A DNA stretch of 64,000 nucleotides from Streptomyces sp. B93 (lineage in GTDB: Bacteria > Actinomycetota > Actinomycetes > Streptomycetales > Streptomycetaceae): contig NZ_JAGPXL010000008.1 of assembly GCF_018070565.1 (NCBI RefSeq), positions 186,001-250,000 of the forward strand, read 5' to 3'. The notes below the pieces were generated by a model, which had not been told where the DNA came from, did no database searches, and was given only the letters and a program-made list of their open reading frames with translations. Shown here one piece after another: positions 1-8,892 of this stretch (within the stretch, counting starts at the first letter, position 1; every line of letters begins with the position of its first letter). The position numbers and the translations under genes are program-made.

Positions 1-1116
1 TTCGACCTCTGCTTCGTGGTGGCCGTCGCCCAGGCGGGCGTCCAGCTGGTGCACGCCCTCGCGGAGGGCCATGTCGGCGAGGGCATCCTGGACTACGCGA
101 TGGTGTTCTTCGCCATCTGGTGGGCCTGGATGAACTTCACCTGGTTCGCCTCGGCGTACGACAACGACGACGCGCTGTACCGGGTCGTCACCCTGGTGCA
201 GATGGCGGGCGTCCTGGTGCTCGCCGCGGGGGTGACGCGGGCCTTCGACGACCACGACTACGGGCTCGTGGTGCTGGGCTATGTGTTCATGCGCGTGGCG
301 ATGGCCGCGCAGTGGCTGCGGGCCGCGAGAACGGCCCGGGGCGCCGAGAGAACGGTCGCCGTGCGGTACGCGGTCGGGGTGCTGGTCTGCCAGGTCGGCT
401 GGATGGGACTGCTGGTCCTGCCGGAACCCGTCCGCCCCTGGCTGTTCCTGGCGATGGCGGTCGCGGAGCTGTCCGTACCGGTGATCGCGGAACGCAGCCG
501 CCCCACGACCTGGCACCCCCGGCACATCGCCGAACGGTACGGACTGTTCACGATCATCGTGCTCGGCGAGACGATCCTCGCGGCCACGGTCGCCGTGAAG
601 TCGGCCGCCGACGAGCACGAGGCGCTGGGTGAGCTGCTGCCGATCGCCACGGGCGGGCTGCTGATCGTGTTCTCCGCCTGGTGGATCTACTTCGTGGTGC
701 CGATCCACGGGCATCTGCGCTCCAACAGACAGTCGTTCCTGTGGGGTTACGGCCACTATCTGATCTTCGCGTCGGCCGCGGCGATCGGCGCGGGCCTGGA
801 GGTGGCGGTCGAGCAGGCGGTCGGCGTGGCCCACATCTCCACCCTGGCCGCCTCCGCGTCGGTGACCCTGCCCGCCGCGCTGTACCTGCTGTCCGTATGG
901 GCCCTGCACGCACGGCACTTCAAGGTGGGCCTGGCCCAGCAGATCGTCCTGCCGACCACGGCGCTGCTGGTGATCTGCTGCACCTTCCTCGGCGACTGGG
1001 CGGTCCTGGCGGCGGGCGTGGTGTCGGGACTCTCGGTGGCGACCGGCGTGATCCTGTCGGCGCGCACGACCGCGACCCGAGAACACCGGACACCGGACAG
1101 CACACTGACCTCATGA
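1..1116 (+). CDS. LtrA-like (low temperature requirement A) membrane protein, 5' end cut by window
   Basis: The frame is open from base 1 (FDLCFVVAVAQAG), so the true start lies outside the window; the GTG at 16 is internal. The visible 371 residues are strongly hydrophobic with about nine membrane segments. They carry the hallmark LtrA-family opening (FFDLxFVVAVAQ type) and the internal WHPRHIAERYGLFTIIVLGETILA block, shown here around residues 175-200. The family is widespread in actinobacteria; its name comes from a Listeria cold-growth mutant and the biochemical role is unknown. The TGA stop overlaps the ATG of the next gene by ATGA, so the two are probably translationally coupled. The family call is firm, the function open. 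Confidence 0.85.
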   Translation, partial: FDLCFVVAVAQAGVQLVHALAEGHVGEGILDYAMVFFAIWWAWMNFTWFASAYDNDDALYRVVTLVQMAGVLVLAAGVTRAFDDHDYGLVVLGYVFMRVAMAAQWLRAARTARGAERTVAVRYAVGVLVCQVGWMGLLVLPEPVRPWLFLAMAVAELSVPVIAERSRPTTWHPRHIAERYGLFTIIVLGETILAATVAVKSAADEHEALGELLPIATGGLLIVFSAWWIYFVVPIHGHLRSNRQSFLWGYGHYLIFASAAAIGAGLEVAVEQAVGVAHISTLAASASVTLPAALYLLSVWALHARHFKVGLAQQIVLPTTALLVICCTFLGDWAVLAAGVVSGLSVATGVILSARTTATREHRTPDSTLTS

Positions 1117-2138
1117 CAGCAGACGCATTGACGGACGTGGCCGGGCTGCGGGTGGGACATGCGACGCGGAACGGGGACGGGTGGCTCACCGGTACGACGG
1201 TCGTGCTCGCACCGCAGGGCGGCGCGGTCGCCGCGGTGGACGTGCGCGGCGGCGGACCCGGCACCAAGGAGACCGACGCCCTCGATCCGCGCAACCTGGT
1301 GCAGAAGGCCGAGGCGGTGGTCCTGACGGGCGGCAGCGCCTACGGACTGGACGCGGCGTCCGGGGTGATGGCCTGGCTGGAGGAGCAGCGGCGGGGGGTG
1401 CGGGTCGGGCCGGACCCGGCGCATGTGGTGCCGGTGGTGCCCGCCGCCTGCGTCTTCGACCTGGGGCGCGGCGGTGACTTCCGGGCCAGGCCGGACGCTG
1501 CGCTCGGCCGGGCGGCCGTCGAGGCGGCCGCGGCCACCGAGTACGGCGGGCCGGTGGCGGAGGGCTGCGTCGGCGCCGGGACGGGGGCGGTGGTCGGGAC
1601 GGTGAAGGGCGGCGTCGGCACCGCGAGCACCCTGCTCGGCTCGGGGATCACGGTGGCGGCGCTGGTGGTGGCGAACGCGGCGGGAGAGGGGGTGGACCCG
1701 GAGACGGGGGTGCTGTATGGGGAGCTGTTCCAGGGACGGGTGGAGTATCCGGAAGCACGGGTGCACGAGGCGGCGCGCGGGCGGCTGGCGGAGGTCGCGG
1801 CCAGGAACGCGCCACCCCCGCTGAACACCACGCTCGCGGTCGTCGCCACCGACGCGGAGCTGTCGAAGGCGCAGGCGCAGAAGCTGGCCGGTACCTCCCA
1901 CGACGGGATCGCGCGGGCGGTGCGGCCGGTGCACCTCCTCAGCGACGGCGACACGGTGTTCGCGCTGGCGACCGGGGAACGCCCGCTGGACCCGCACCCG
2001 CTGGCGCTGAACGAGGTCCTCGCCGCGGGCGCGGACATGGTGACCAGGGCGATCGTGCGGGCGCTGCGGGCGGCGGAGCCGGTGGCGGGCCCCGGGGGCG
2101 CCTGGCCCTCCTACCGGGAGCTGTACGGGGATCGATAG
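1113..2138 (+). CDS. P1 family (S58, DmpA/NylC-type) peptidase or amidohydrolase
   Basis: This 341-residue cytoplasmic protein belongs to the N-terminal-nucleophile hydrolase group that includes DmpA aminopeptidase and the nylon-oligomer hydrolase NylC. Visible marks are the GLRVGHAT opening, the VVLTGGSAYGLDAASGVM block, the glycine-rich GTGAVVGTVKGGVGTAS block and the Asn-Thr pair in PPPLNTTLAVVATDA near residue 233. In NylC autoprocessing occurs between an equivalent Asn and Thr, freeing the catalytic Thr. The ATG overlaps the upstream stop. The natural substrate is not known and cannot be read from sequence; aminopeptidase or amide hydrolase activity is the family inference. Confidence 0.88.
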   Translation: MTADALTDVAGLRVGHATRNGDGWLTGTTVVLAPQGGAVAAVDVRGGGPGTKETDALDPRNLVQKAEAVVLTGGSAYGLDAASGVMAWLEEQRRGVRVGPDPAHVVPVVPAACVFDLGRGGDFRARPDAALGRAAVEAAAATEYGGPVAEGCVGAGTGAVVGTVKGGVGTASTLLGSGITVAALVVANAAGEGVDPETGVLYGELFQGRVEYPEARVHEAARGRLAEVAARNAPPPLNTTLAVVATDAELSKAQAQKLAGTSHDGIARAVRPVHLLSDGDTVFALATGERPLDPHPLALNEVLAAGADMVTRAIVRALRAAEPVAGPGGAWPSYRELYGDR

Positions 2139-2315
2139 GCGGCGAGAAGTGGCCGGGGGTGCCGAAGGTTTGACGGATCGTCGGCAATGCGGGAACTTTT
2201 CGCGCGGGGCGGCCGTTTTCCCGGCGTACGTTTTCTCGGTTCCCGGACATGATGTCCGATCGAGGGGCTACGGTATGCACCCACAAGGTGACATGCAGCA
2301 ACGCCAGGAGAAACC

Positions 2316-3062
2316 TTGAGCGTTCCGTACGAGACGGCACCGTACGAACCGTCCGAGTCGCCCGAGTCTCCGGAGGAGCACCTCGCGCGACTGCTCGGCC
2401 GTGCACTGAACTCCTTCGAACTGCCCGACGAGACGATAAGGCGGCTCGACAGCGCGCTGGCCCACGACAGCTCCCTGCACTCCGCGCACCACGGCGCGGG
2501 CCTGCACCGGGAGACCTACCGCCACACATGGCTGCTGACGGACGGTTCGGCGCTCACCCTGTGGGAGCTGGTCCACAACACCGCGCCGGATCACGGCTTG
2601 CAGCGTGAGGTGTATGTCGACGAGGAGGAGCTGCGGGTGGCCACCGGGCGGCTGCCGATGCCTCCGGACGCCCCGGACTTCGAGCTTCCGGTGCTGGTGG
2701 AGCTGTCGCCGCTTCCCGAGCCGCGGCACGCGTATGTGCCGGACGACTCGGCGGACCACGCGCGCCGGCTGCTGCGCCGCGCGGAGAATCCGGACCGGCC
2801 GGGCGCGGACACGGCGGCCCTGCTGACCACGGCGTTCGCGCATCAGATCACCCAGGCGTTCGGGCGTCCGTGCCGGGCGGGCCGGATCGGCATGGGCTTC
2901 TCGCTGTACGAGCACGCGTTCCTGCTCCGCGACGGCCAGGAGGTCTCCCTGTGGGAGGTCGAGCACACGGCCACGCCCGACGGGCGGCACATGTGCGAGG
3001 TCTACCCGACGGAGGACGCCGCCCGGGACGCCATGGAACGCCGCGCGGCGCAGGTCCCCTGA
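2316..3062 (+). CDS. DUF6227-family protein
   Basis: A 248-residue acidic protein with no membrane segment and no known function. I recognise it as the Streptomyces-specific DUF6227 type from two repeated blocks of the pattern WLLTDGSALTLWELVHN (about residues 69-85) and FLLRDGQEVSLWEVEHT (about 205-221), each followed by a H-x-EVY element. This suggests an internally duplicated fold. The start is TTG at 2316, chosen because AGGAG sits at 2306-2310 with 5-base spacing. The gene is convergent with fruA and ends before a perfect 16-bp hairpin. The duplicated block is seen; the DUF number is from memory. Confidence 0.75.
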   Translation: MSVPYETAPYEPSESPESPEEHLARLLGRALNSFELPDETIRRLDSALAHDSSLHSAHHGAGLHRETYRHTWLLTDGSALTLWELVHNTAPDHGLQREVYVDEEELRVATGRLPMPPDAPDFELPVLVELSPLPEPRHAYVPDDSADHARRLLRRAENPDRPGADTAALLTTAFAHQITQAFGRPCRAGRIGMGFSLYEHAFLLRDGQEVSLWEVEHTATPDGRHMCEVYPTEDAARDAMERRAAQVP

Positions 3063-3099
3063 CCCGGCGCCCCGCGACAAACAGCGATCCGCACACGCG

Positions 3100-3135
3100 C
3101 CGGGCGGCGCGGGTCCGCTGACCCGCGCCGCCCGG
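3100..3135. terminator. Strong bidirectional intrinsic terminator hairpin
   Basis: Perfect 16-bp GC-rich inverted repeat (arms 3100-3115 and 3120-3135, loop CGCT) lying between the convergent DUF6227 gene and fruA. There is no U-tract, as is usual for streptomycete terminators. Confidence 0.85.
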
Positions 3136-3154
3136 TGCTGCGTGTGTGGGTGCG

Positions 3155-5239
3155 TTACGCCGCCACCGCCTGCTTCGTGCCGGTGGTCGCGGTCGTCGCG
3201 CCGCCCGGTGCCTCGGACGACTCGGTGCCCCGCACCGGCCCCCGCAGGCCCTTCAGCAGGATCACCAGGCCCGCCGTGACCGCCGTACCGGCCGCGATGG
3301 CCAGCAGGTAGAGGAACGGCTTGCCGATCAGGAAGGTGACCCAGACGCCGCCGTGGGGGGCGCGCAGGGTGGAGCCGAAGGCCATGGTCAGCGCGCCGGT
3401 GACCGCGCCGCCCGCCATCGAGGCGGGGATGACCCGCAGCGGGTCGGCGGCGGCGAAGGGGATCGCGCCCTCGGAGATGAAGGAGGCGCCGAGGACCCAG
3501 GCGGCCTTGCCGTTCTCCCGCTCGGCCGTGGTGAACAGCTTCTTGCGCACCACGGTCGCCAGGGCCATGCCCAGCGGCGGCACCATGCCCGCCGCCATCA
3601 CCGCGGCCATGATCTTCATCGCGGAGTCGCTGGGCGCGGCGACGGAGATACCGGCGGTGGCGAAGGTGTAGGCGACCTTGTTGACGGGCCCGCCGAGGTC
3701 GAAGCACATCATCAGGCCGAGGAGGATGCCGAGGAGGACGGCGTTGGTGCCGGACAGGCCGTTCAGCCAGTCGGTCAGGGCGTTCTGCGCCTCGGAGATC
3801 GGCTTGCCGATCACCACGAACATCAGGAACCCGACGACCGCCGAGGAGACCAGCGGGATCACCACCACCGGCATGATGCCGCGCAGCACGGGTGGGATGT
3901 CGATGCGCTGGATGGCGAGGACGACGCCACCGGCGATCAGACCTGCGACCAGACCGCCGAGGAACCCGGCGCCGATGGTCAGCGAGATCGCGCCGCCGAC
4001 GAAGCCGGGCACGAGGCCGGGCCGGTCGGCCATGCCGTAGGCGATGTACCCGGCGAGGACGGGGACGAGGAAGCCGAAGGCGGCGGCGCCGATCTGGAAC
4101 AGCAGCGCGCCCCAGCTGTCGACCTGCCCCCAGTCGAAGTGCTCGGTGACGGACTTGGCCTCGTTGATCTGGTAGCCGCCGATCGCGAAGCCGAGCGCGA
4201 TGAGCAGACCGCCCGCGGCGACGAACGGCACCATGTAACTCACGCCGGACATCAGCCACTTGCGCAGCTTGGTGCCATAGCCCTCGCCGGGCTCACCGGC
4301 CCGGTCGACGGGGGTGGAGCCGGGCCGGGCGGCGGCCGTGACCTCGCCGCGGGCGGCCTTCTCGCGCACCTCGGCGATCAGTTCGGCGGGCCGGTTGATG
4401 CCCGCCTTCACCCCGACGTCGACGGTGGGCTTCCCGGCGAAGCGGTCCTTCTCCCGTACGGCGACATCGTGGGCGAAGATCACGCCGTCCGCCGCCGCGA
4501 TGACCGCGGGGTCGAGGCGGGTGAACCCGGCCGAGCCCTGGGTCTCGACGACGACCTCGACGCCTTCGGTGTCACGGCCGGCGTTCTCCAGGGCCTCGGC
4601 GGCCATGTAGGTGTGCGCGATACCGGTGGGACAGGAGGTGACGGCGACGATCCGGAACGGGCCGTCCGGCACCCGGTCGTCAGCGTCATCGGCGTCGTCG
4701 CCGCCCTCGGCGCCTTCGGTGACCGTGGCGGCGTCGGTGGAGGCCGCCGCCGAGGCCGCCACGGAGTCTGCCGCGCCCGGCGCGTCGGCGGCCGGGGCTT
4801 CCTCCCCCCGTATCAGCGCCGCCGCTGCCGCCGCGTCGGTCACGGAGCGCAGCGCGCCCGTGAACTCGGCGTCCGTCAGCTTGCGGGCCAGCGACGAGAG
4901 GATCGTGAGGTGGGCGTCGTCGGCCCCGGCGGGCGCGGCGATCAGGAAGATCAGGTCGGCGGGCCCGTCCGCCGCCCCGAAGTCGATCCCGGCCGCGCTG
5001 CGCCCGAAGGCGAGCGTCGGCTCGGTGACATGTTCGCTACGGCAGTGCGGGATGCCGATGCCGCCGTCGAGGCCGGTCGGCATCTGCTCCTCACGGGCCG
5101 CCACGTCGGCGAGGAAGCCGTCGAGGTCGGTCACCCGGCCGAGGGCGACCATGCGCTCGGCGAGGGCCCGCGCCGCGGCTTCCTTGGTGTCGGCGGACAG
5201 GTCGAGGTCGACCAGATCCACGTTGATCATGTCGCTCAT
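3155..5239 (-). CDS. fruA: PTS fructose transporter subunit IIABC
   Basis: Imports and phosphorylates fructose to fructose-1-phosphate at the cytoplasmic membrane, taking phosphate from HPr. The 694 residues run in IIA-IIB-IIC order. The EIIA domain has the active histidine in GIGIPHCRSEH near residue 65. The EIIB-Fru domain has the cysteine loop AVTSCPTGIAHTYMA near residue 205. An EIIC permease of about nine membrane segments starts near residue 330 and contains GGAISLTIGAGFLGG and FDLGGPVNKVAY. An Ala/Asp/Glu-rich linker joins A and B. It is the last gene of the fruR-fruK-fruA unit, 167 bases after fruK. Confidence 0.96.
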   Translation of the reverse strand: MSDMINVDLVDLDLSADTKEAAARALAERMVALGRVTDLDGFLADVAAREEQMPTGLDGGIGIPHCRSEHVTEPTLAFGRSAAGIDFGAADGPADLIFLIAAPAGADDAHLTILSSLARKLTDAEFTGALRSVTDAAAAAALIRGEEAPAADAPGAADSVAASAAASTDAATVTEGAEGGDDADDADDRVPDGPFRIVAVTSCPTGIAHTYMAAEALENAGRDTEGVEVVVETQGSAGFTRLDPAVIAAADGVIFAHDVAVREKDRFAGKPTVDVGVKAGINRPAELIAEVREKAARGEVTAAARPGSTPVDRAGEPGEGYGTKLRKWLMSGVSYMVPFVAAGGLLIALGFAIGGYQINEAKSVTEHFDWGQVDSWGALLFQIGAAAFGFLVPVLAGYIAYGMADRPGLVPGFVGGAISLTIGAGFLGGLVAGLIAGGVVLAIQRIDIPPVLRGIMPVVVIPLVSSAVVGFLMFVVIGKPISEAQNALTDWLNGLSGTNAVLLGILLGLMMCFDLGGPVNKVAYTFATAGISVAAPSDSAMKIMAAVMAAGMVPPLGMALATVVRKKLFTTAERENGKAAWVLGASFISEGAIPFAAADPLRVIPASMAGGAVTGALTMAFGSTLRAPHGGVWVTFLIGKPFLYLLAIAAGTAVTAGLVILLKGLRGPVRGTESSEAPGGATTATTGTKQAVAA

Positions 5240-5406
5240 CGCGGGCTCCTTAGCACGCGTATCGCCCGTTTCGGGGTGGGGAGATGGGCGGGGGTGGGGA
5301 CGGGGTGCGGTGGGGGGCTGTGGGGCTCAGGGGCTGCCTACGGGGATGACAGCCGACTGGTGGGCTGCGCGTACAGCCGGTCGATAGGCGGCGCGTAAGG
5401 GCCCGT

Positions 5407-6354
5407 TCATGACACCGGCTCCGAAAGTTCCCGGTCCACCGGTACCTCCGCCGTCACCGTCACCGCCGCCGGGTCCAGGTCCCCGGGCGTCGGCATCACG
5501 CTGCCGGGCAGCTGGACGGCGGCGGCGCCGTGGGCGATGGCGGAGGCGAGGGCGTCCGGCCCCCGGCCGCCCGCGATCAGGAAACCGGCGAGGGAGGAGT
5601 CCCCGGCGCCGACGTTGCTGCGTACGACGTCGACGTGGGCGCTGCCGTACCAGGTCCCCGCGCCGTCGACGAGGAGCTGACCGTCGGCGCCGAGGCTGGC
5701 GAGGACCGCGCCCGCGCCGCGCTCGCGCAGTTCCTCGGCGGCCTTCACCGCGTCGCCCACGGTGGCCAGCGGCCGTCCGACCGCCTCGGCCAGTTCCTCG
5801 GCGTTCGGCTTGACGACGTCGGGGCGTTCGCGCAGCGCGGCCAGCAGGGCGGGGCCCGAGGTGTCCAGGGCGATGCGGGTGCCCGCGGCGTGGGCGCGGG
5901 CGACCAGGTCGGCGTACCAGGAAGGGGCGAGGCCGCGGGGCAGGCTGCCGCAGCAGGCGATCCAGTCGGCGTCGCGGGACTGCCGCCGTACGGTCTCCAG
6001 GAGCAGTTCCTGCTCCGCCGCGGACAGTTCCGGACCAGGCGCGTTGATCTTGGTCAGTACCCCGTCCGCCTCCGCGAGGGCGATGTTGGAGCGGGTCGCC
6101 CCGGCCACCGGGACCGGCGCCACCTCGATGCCCTGCGCGTCGAGCAGTTCGGCGACGAGCGCGCCCGGCGCACCACCCAGGGGCAGTACGGCGACCGTGC
6201 GCCGTCCGGCGGCCGCGACGGCGCGCGAGACGTTGACGCCCTTGCCGCCGGGGTCCATGCGCTCGCCGGTGGCGCGGATGACCTCGCCGCGCTCCAGCGA
6301 GGGCACCTCGTAGGTGCGGTCGAGGGACGGGTTGGGGGTGACGGTGAGGATCAT
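5407..6354 (-). CDS. fruK: 1-phosphofructokinase (PfkB family)
   Basis: Phosphorylates fructose-1-phosphate from FruA to fructose-1,6-bisphosphate with ATP. The 315-residue length is normal for the family. The N terminus MILTVTPNPSLDRTYEV and the glycine-rich DPGGKGVNVSRA block near residue 36 are ribokinase-family substrate-binding signatures. NVGAGDSSLAGFL near residue 247 carries the catalytic Asp in the anion hole. The start overlaps the fruR stop by four bases, so the regulator and the kinase are translationally coupled. Confidence 0.95.
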   Translation of the reverse strand: MILTVTPNPSLDRTYEVPSLERGEVIRATGERMDPGGKGVNVSRAVAAAGRRTVAVLPLGGAPGALVAELLDAQGIEVAPVPVAGATRSNIALAEADGVLTKINAPGPELSAAEQELLLETVRRQSRDADWIACCGSLPRGLAPSWYADLVARAHAAGTRIALDTSGPALLAALRERPDVVKPNAEELAEAVGRPLATVGDAVKAAEELRERGAGAVLASLGADGQLLVDGAGTWYGSAHVDVVRSNVGAGDSSLAGFLIAGGRGPDALASAIAHGAAAVQLPGSVMPTPGDLDPAAVTVTAEVPVDRELSEPVS

Positions 6355-7112
6355 GCGCGCACCACTTCCGTACCGCCCCGCTCGATGGCGGCGGCGTCCT
6401 CGGGGTTCAGCCCGCTGTCGGTGATCAGCAGGTCCACATCGCCCAGCGCGCCGAAGCGGGCGAAGTGCTCCTGGCCGTGCTTGGCGGAGTCGGCGAGCAG
6501 CACGACCCGGCGGGCCGCCGCCATCGCCGCCCGCTTCACCGCCGCCTCGGCGAGGTCGGGGGTGGTCAGCCCGTGCTCGGCGGAGAAGCCGTTGGCGGCC
6601 ACGAACAGCACGTCGGCGCGGATCTCGCCGTACGCCCGCAACGCCCAGGCGTCCACGGCGGCGCGCGTACGGTGCCGGACGCGCCCCCCGACGAGGTGCA
6701 GCTGGATGCCGGGGTGGTCGGCGAGCCGGGCGGCGATCGGCAGGCTGTGGGTGACGACGGTGAGGTCGGCCTCCAGCGGGACGGCGGCGGCGAGGCGGGC
6801 CACGGTCGTACCGGCGTCGAGGATGAGCGTGCCCTCGGTCGGCAGTTCCGCAACGGCGGCCTTGGCGATGCGGTCCTTCTCGTCGGTGGAGGTGGACTCG
6901 CGCTCGGCGAGGTCCGGCTCGAAGTCGAGCCGCCCGACCGGGATGGCGCCGCCGTGCACCCGGCGGACCAGGCCCGCGCGGTCGAGGGCCTTCAGGTCCC
7001 GGCGGATCGTCTCCGCCGTGACCTGGAGTTCCTCGGCGAGCGAGACCACGTCCACCCGGCCGCTGTCGCGGGCGAGCCGGAGGATCTCCTGCTGCCGCTC
7101 CGGTGCGTACAT
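6351..7112 (-). CDS. fruR: DeoR/GlpR-type regulator of the fructose operon
   Basis: A 253-residue DeoR-family regulator. The N-terminal winged helix-turn-helix (residues 1-58, with LAEELQVTAETIRRDLKALDRAGLVRRVHGGA) is followed by the sugar-phosphate-binding DeoR C-terminal domain (GTTVARLAAAV, VVTHSLPIAARL, DVLFVAANGFS). Being first in the operon it probably represses its own transcript and responds to a phosphosugar such as fructose-1-phosphate; that is inference from the family. The 200 bases upstream (7113-7315) contain its promoter and the terminator of the next gene. Confidence 0.92.
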   Translation of the reverse strand: MYAPERQQEILRLARDSGRVDVVSLAEELQVTAETIRRDLKALDRAGLVRRVHGGAIPVGRLDFEPDLAERESTSTDEKDRIAKAAVAELPTEGTLILDAGTTVARLAAAVPLEADLTVVTHSLPIAARLADHPGIQLHLVGGRVRHRTRAAVDAWALRAYGEIRADVLFVAANGFSAEHGLTTPDLAEAAVKRAAMAAARRVVLLADSAKHGQEHFARFGALGDVDLLITDSGLNPEDAAAIERGGTEVVRA

Positions 7113-7262
7113 GCCCGTTCGCCTCCGCTTCCGTCTGGCTTTCTGCCCGAACGTGTGGTTTCAGTGCGGAGGCTACGCCCGGATTTCCGGAAAGTAAACA
7201 GGCTCGGGCTTCAAGCGGACATGAACGGGCTCACCCACCCCTCGGGGAGCCGGGACACAGGT

Positions 7263-7293
7263 GTGGCCCGGCATCACCCCGATGCCGGGCCAC
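7263..7293 (-). terminator. Intrinsic terminator of the MFS gene
   Basis: Perfect 12-bp stem (7263-7274 with 7282-7293) and a 7-base loop, just past the stop codon of the leftward MFS gene. Confidence 0.8.
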
Positions 7294-7315
7294 CCGCAAA
7301 CTCACACCCCTCGGC

Positions 7316-8830
7316 TCACCCCACCAGCTCAGGCTCCTTGACCGCCGGACCCTCCGCGGCCGAAGAACCCTCCACATGCTGCGCGGGCCGCTTCGGCAGC
7401 GCGAACATCAGCAGGAAGATCACGCCCATCACCGCGGCGACCCACCCGACCGAGTGCTGGAAGGCGTCCACGAACTCCGCGCCGACCCGCGCGGGGGCCA
7501 CCCGCTCGTCGATCACCCCGAAGAACACCACCGAAACCAGCCCGAGCCCCAGCGCGTTGCCCATCTGCTGCACGGTGTTGATCAGCCCGGACGCCGATCC
7601 GGCGTGCTCGTGCGGCACCTCCGACAGGATCGCGTCCGTCAGCGGGGCGAAGATCAGGCCCATGCCCGCGCCCATGACGACCAGCGGCAGCATCATCTGC
7701 CAGGAGGAGATGCCGAGGCCGTACCGCTCGGCCTCCCACAGGTAGATCAGCAGCCCGGACGCCAGCACCAGCGCGCCCGCCTGGAGCACCTTGCGCCCGA
7801 ACCGCGGCACCAGCTTCTGCACCGACATCCCCGCCGCCACCGACACCGACACCGAGAACGGCACCCCGGTCAGCCCGGCCCGCAGCGGGCTCCAGCCGAG
7901 GCCGATCTGCATGTAGAGGGTCCACACCAGGAAGAAGATGCCGAGCCCGATCCCGAAGACGGTCTGTACGGCGATGCCCGCCGCGAAGCTCTTCACCCGG
8001 AACAGCGACAGCTCGATCAGCGGCGAACCGTCCCGCGCGCTCTTGCGCCGCTCGTACGCCACCAGCGCCCCGAACACCCCCAGCGCGCCGCCCATCGACA
8101 CATACCCCCACAGCGGCCAGCCCAGCTCATGCCCGCGGGTCAGCGGGTACAGCAGCATCAGCAGCCCCAGCGTCACCAGCGCCACACCCACCAGGTCCAG
8201 ACGCAGGGCCCGCGGGGCCTTGGACTCGGTGATGAAACGACGGCCGAGGATCAGCCCGGCGATGCCGACCGGCAGGTTGATCAGGAAGATCGGCCGCCAT
8301 TCGAGCCCGAAGAGGTTCCACTGCGTCAGCAGCGCGCCCAGCAGCGGCCCGGACACCGCCCCAAGACCCACGATCGCGCCGAACAGCCCGAACACCTTGC
8401 CCCGCTCGTGCGCCGGGAAGGTGGCGTGCACGATCGCCAGCACCTGCGGCACCATCAGCGCCGCCATACCGCCCTGGAGGATGCGGGAGGCCACCAGCAT
8501 CTCCGGGTTCACCGCGAACCCGCACAGCGCCGAGGCGAGCGTGAAGCCACCGATACCGATCAGGAACAGCCGCTTACGGCCATGGATGTCACCCAGCCGA
8601 CCGCCGGTGATCAGGCCCGCGGCGAAGGCGAGCGCGTACCCCGCGGTTATCCACTGGATCTGGCTGAAGGACGCGCCCGCGTCCCGCTGGATGGAGGGGA
8701 TCGCGACATTGACGATCGTGACGTCGACGAGGTCCATGAAGGCCGCCGTCATGATGATCGCGAGGGCGAGCCAGCGGCGCCGGTCGGCGGTGCTCCCGCC
8801 CGAGGTCGGAGTCGTTTCGGTGGAGGTCAT
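7316..8830 (-). CDS. MFS drug-efflux-type transporter (DHA2 family)
   Basis: A 504-residue integral membrane protein with about fourteen membrane helices, as in the DHA2/EmrB-QacA proton antiporters. Visible signatures are motif A GGRLGDIHGRKRLFLIG after helix 2, the opening DLVDVTIVNVAIPSIQRD in helix 1, and a motif C-like VGLGAVSGPLLGALL. The substrate is unknown. It is divergent from a WYL regulator, and a perfect 21-bp palindromic operator lies in the 62 bases between them, so the regulator most likely controls this pump. Confidence 0.9.
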   Translation of the reverse strand: MTSTETTPTSGGSTADRRRWLALAIIMTAAFMDLVDVTIVNVAIPSIQRDAGASFSQIQWITAGYALAFAAGLITGGRLGDIHGRKRLFLIGIGGFTLASALCGFAVNPEMLVASRILQGGMAALMVPQVLAIVHATFPAHERGKVFGLFGAIVGLGAVSGPLLGALLTQWNLFGLEWRPIFLINLPVGIAGLILGRRFITESKAPRALRLDLVGVALVTLGLLMLLYPLTRGHELGWPLWGYVSMGGALGVFGALVAYERRKSARDGSPLIELSLFRVKSFAAGIAVQTVFGIGLGIFFLVWTLYMQIGLGWSPLRAGLTGVPFSVSVSVAAGMSVQKLVPRFGRKVLQAGALVLASGLLIYLWEAERYGLGISSWQMMLPLVVMGAGMGLIFAPLTDAILSEVPHEHAGSASGLINTVQQMGNALGLGLVSVVFFGVIDERVAPARVGAEFVDAFQHSVGWVAAVMGVIFLLMFALPKRPAQHVEGSSAAEGPAVKEPELVG

Positions 8831-8850
8831 ACCTCGACGCTAGAACCCCA

Positions 8851-8871
8851 GTAGGACAGATCATGTCCTAC
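8851..8871. promoter_or_regulatory. Palindromic operator between MFS and WYL regulator genes
   Basis: Perfect 8-bp inverted repeat GTAGGACA-GATCA-TGTCCTAC centred between the divergent MFS and WYL genes. A possible upstream ATG of the regulator (8863) falls inside the palindrome, which argues for the downstream ATG at 8893 as the real start. Confidence 0.75.
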
Positions 8872-8892
8872 TCATCGGGCATCCTCGTCACC

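Noticed and set aside
8863..8892. Ten-codon N-terminal extension of the WYL regulator
   Set aside because: The extra ATG lies inside the palindromic operator, and the conserved domain starts after the second ATG.
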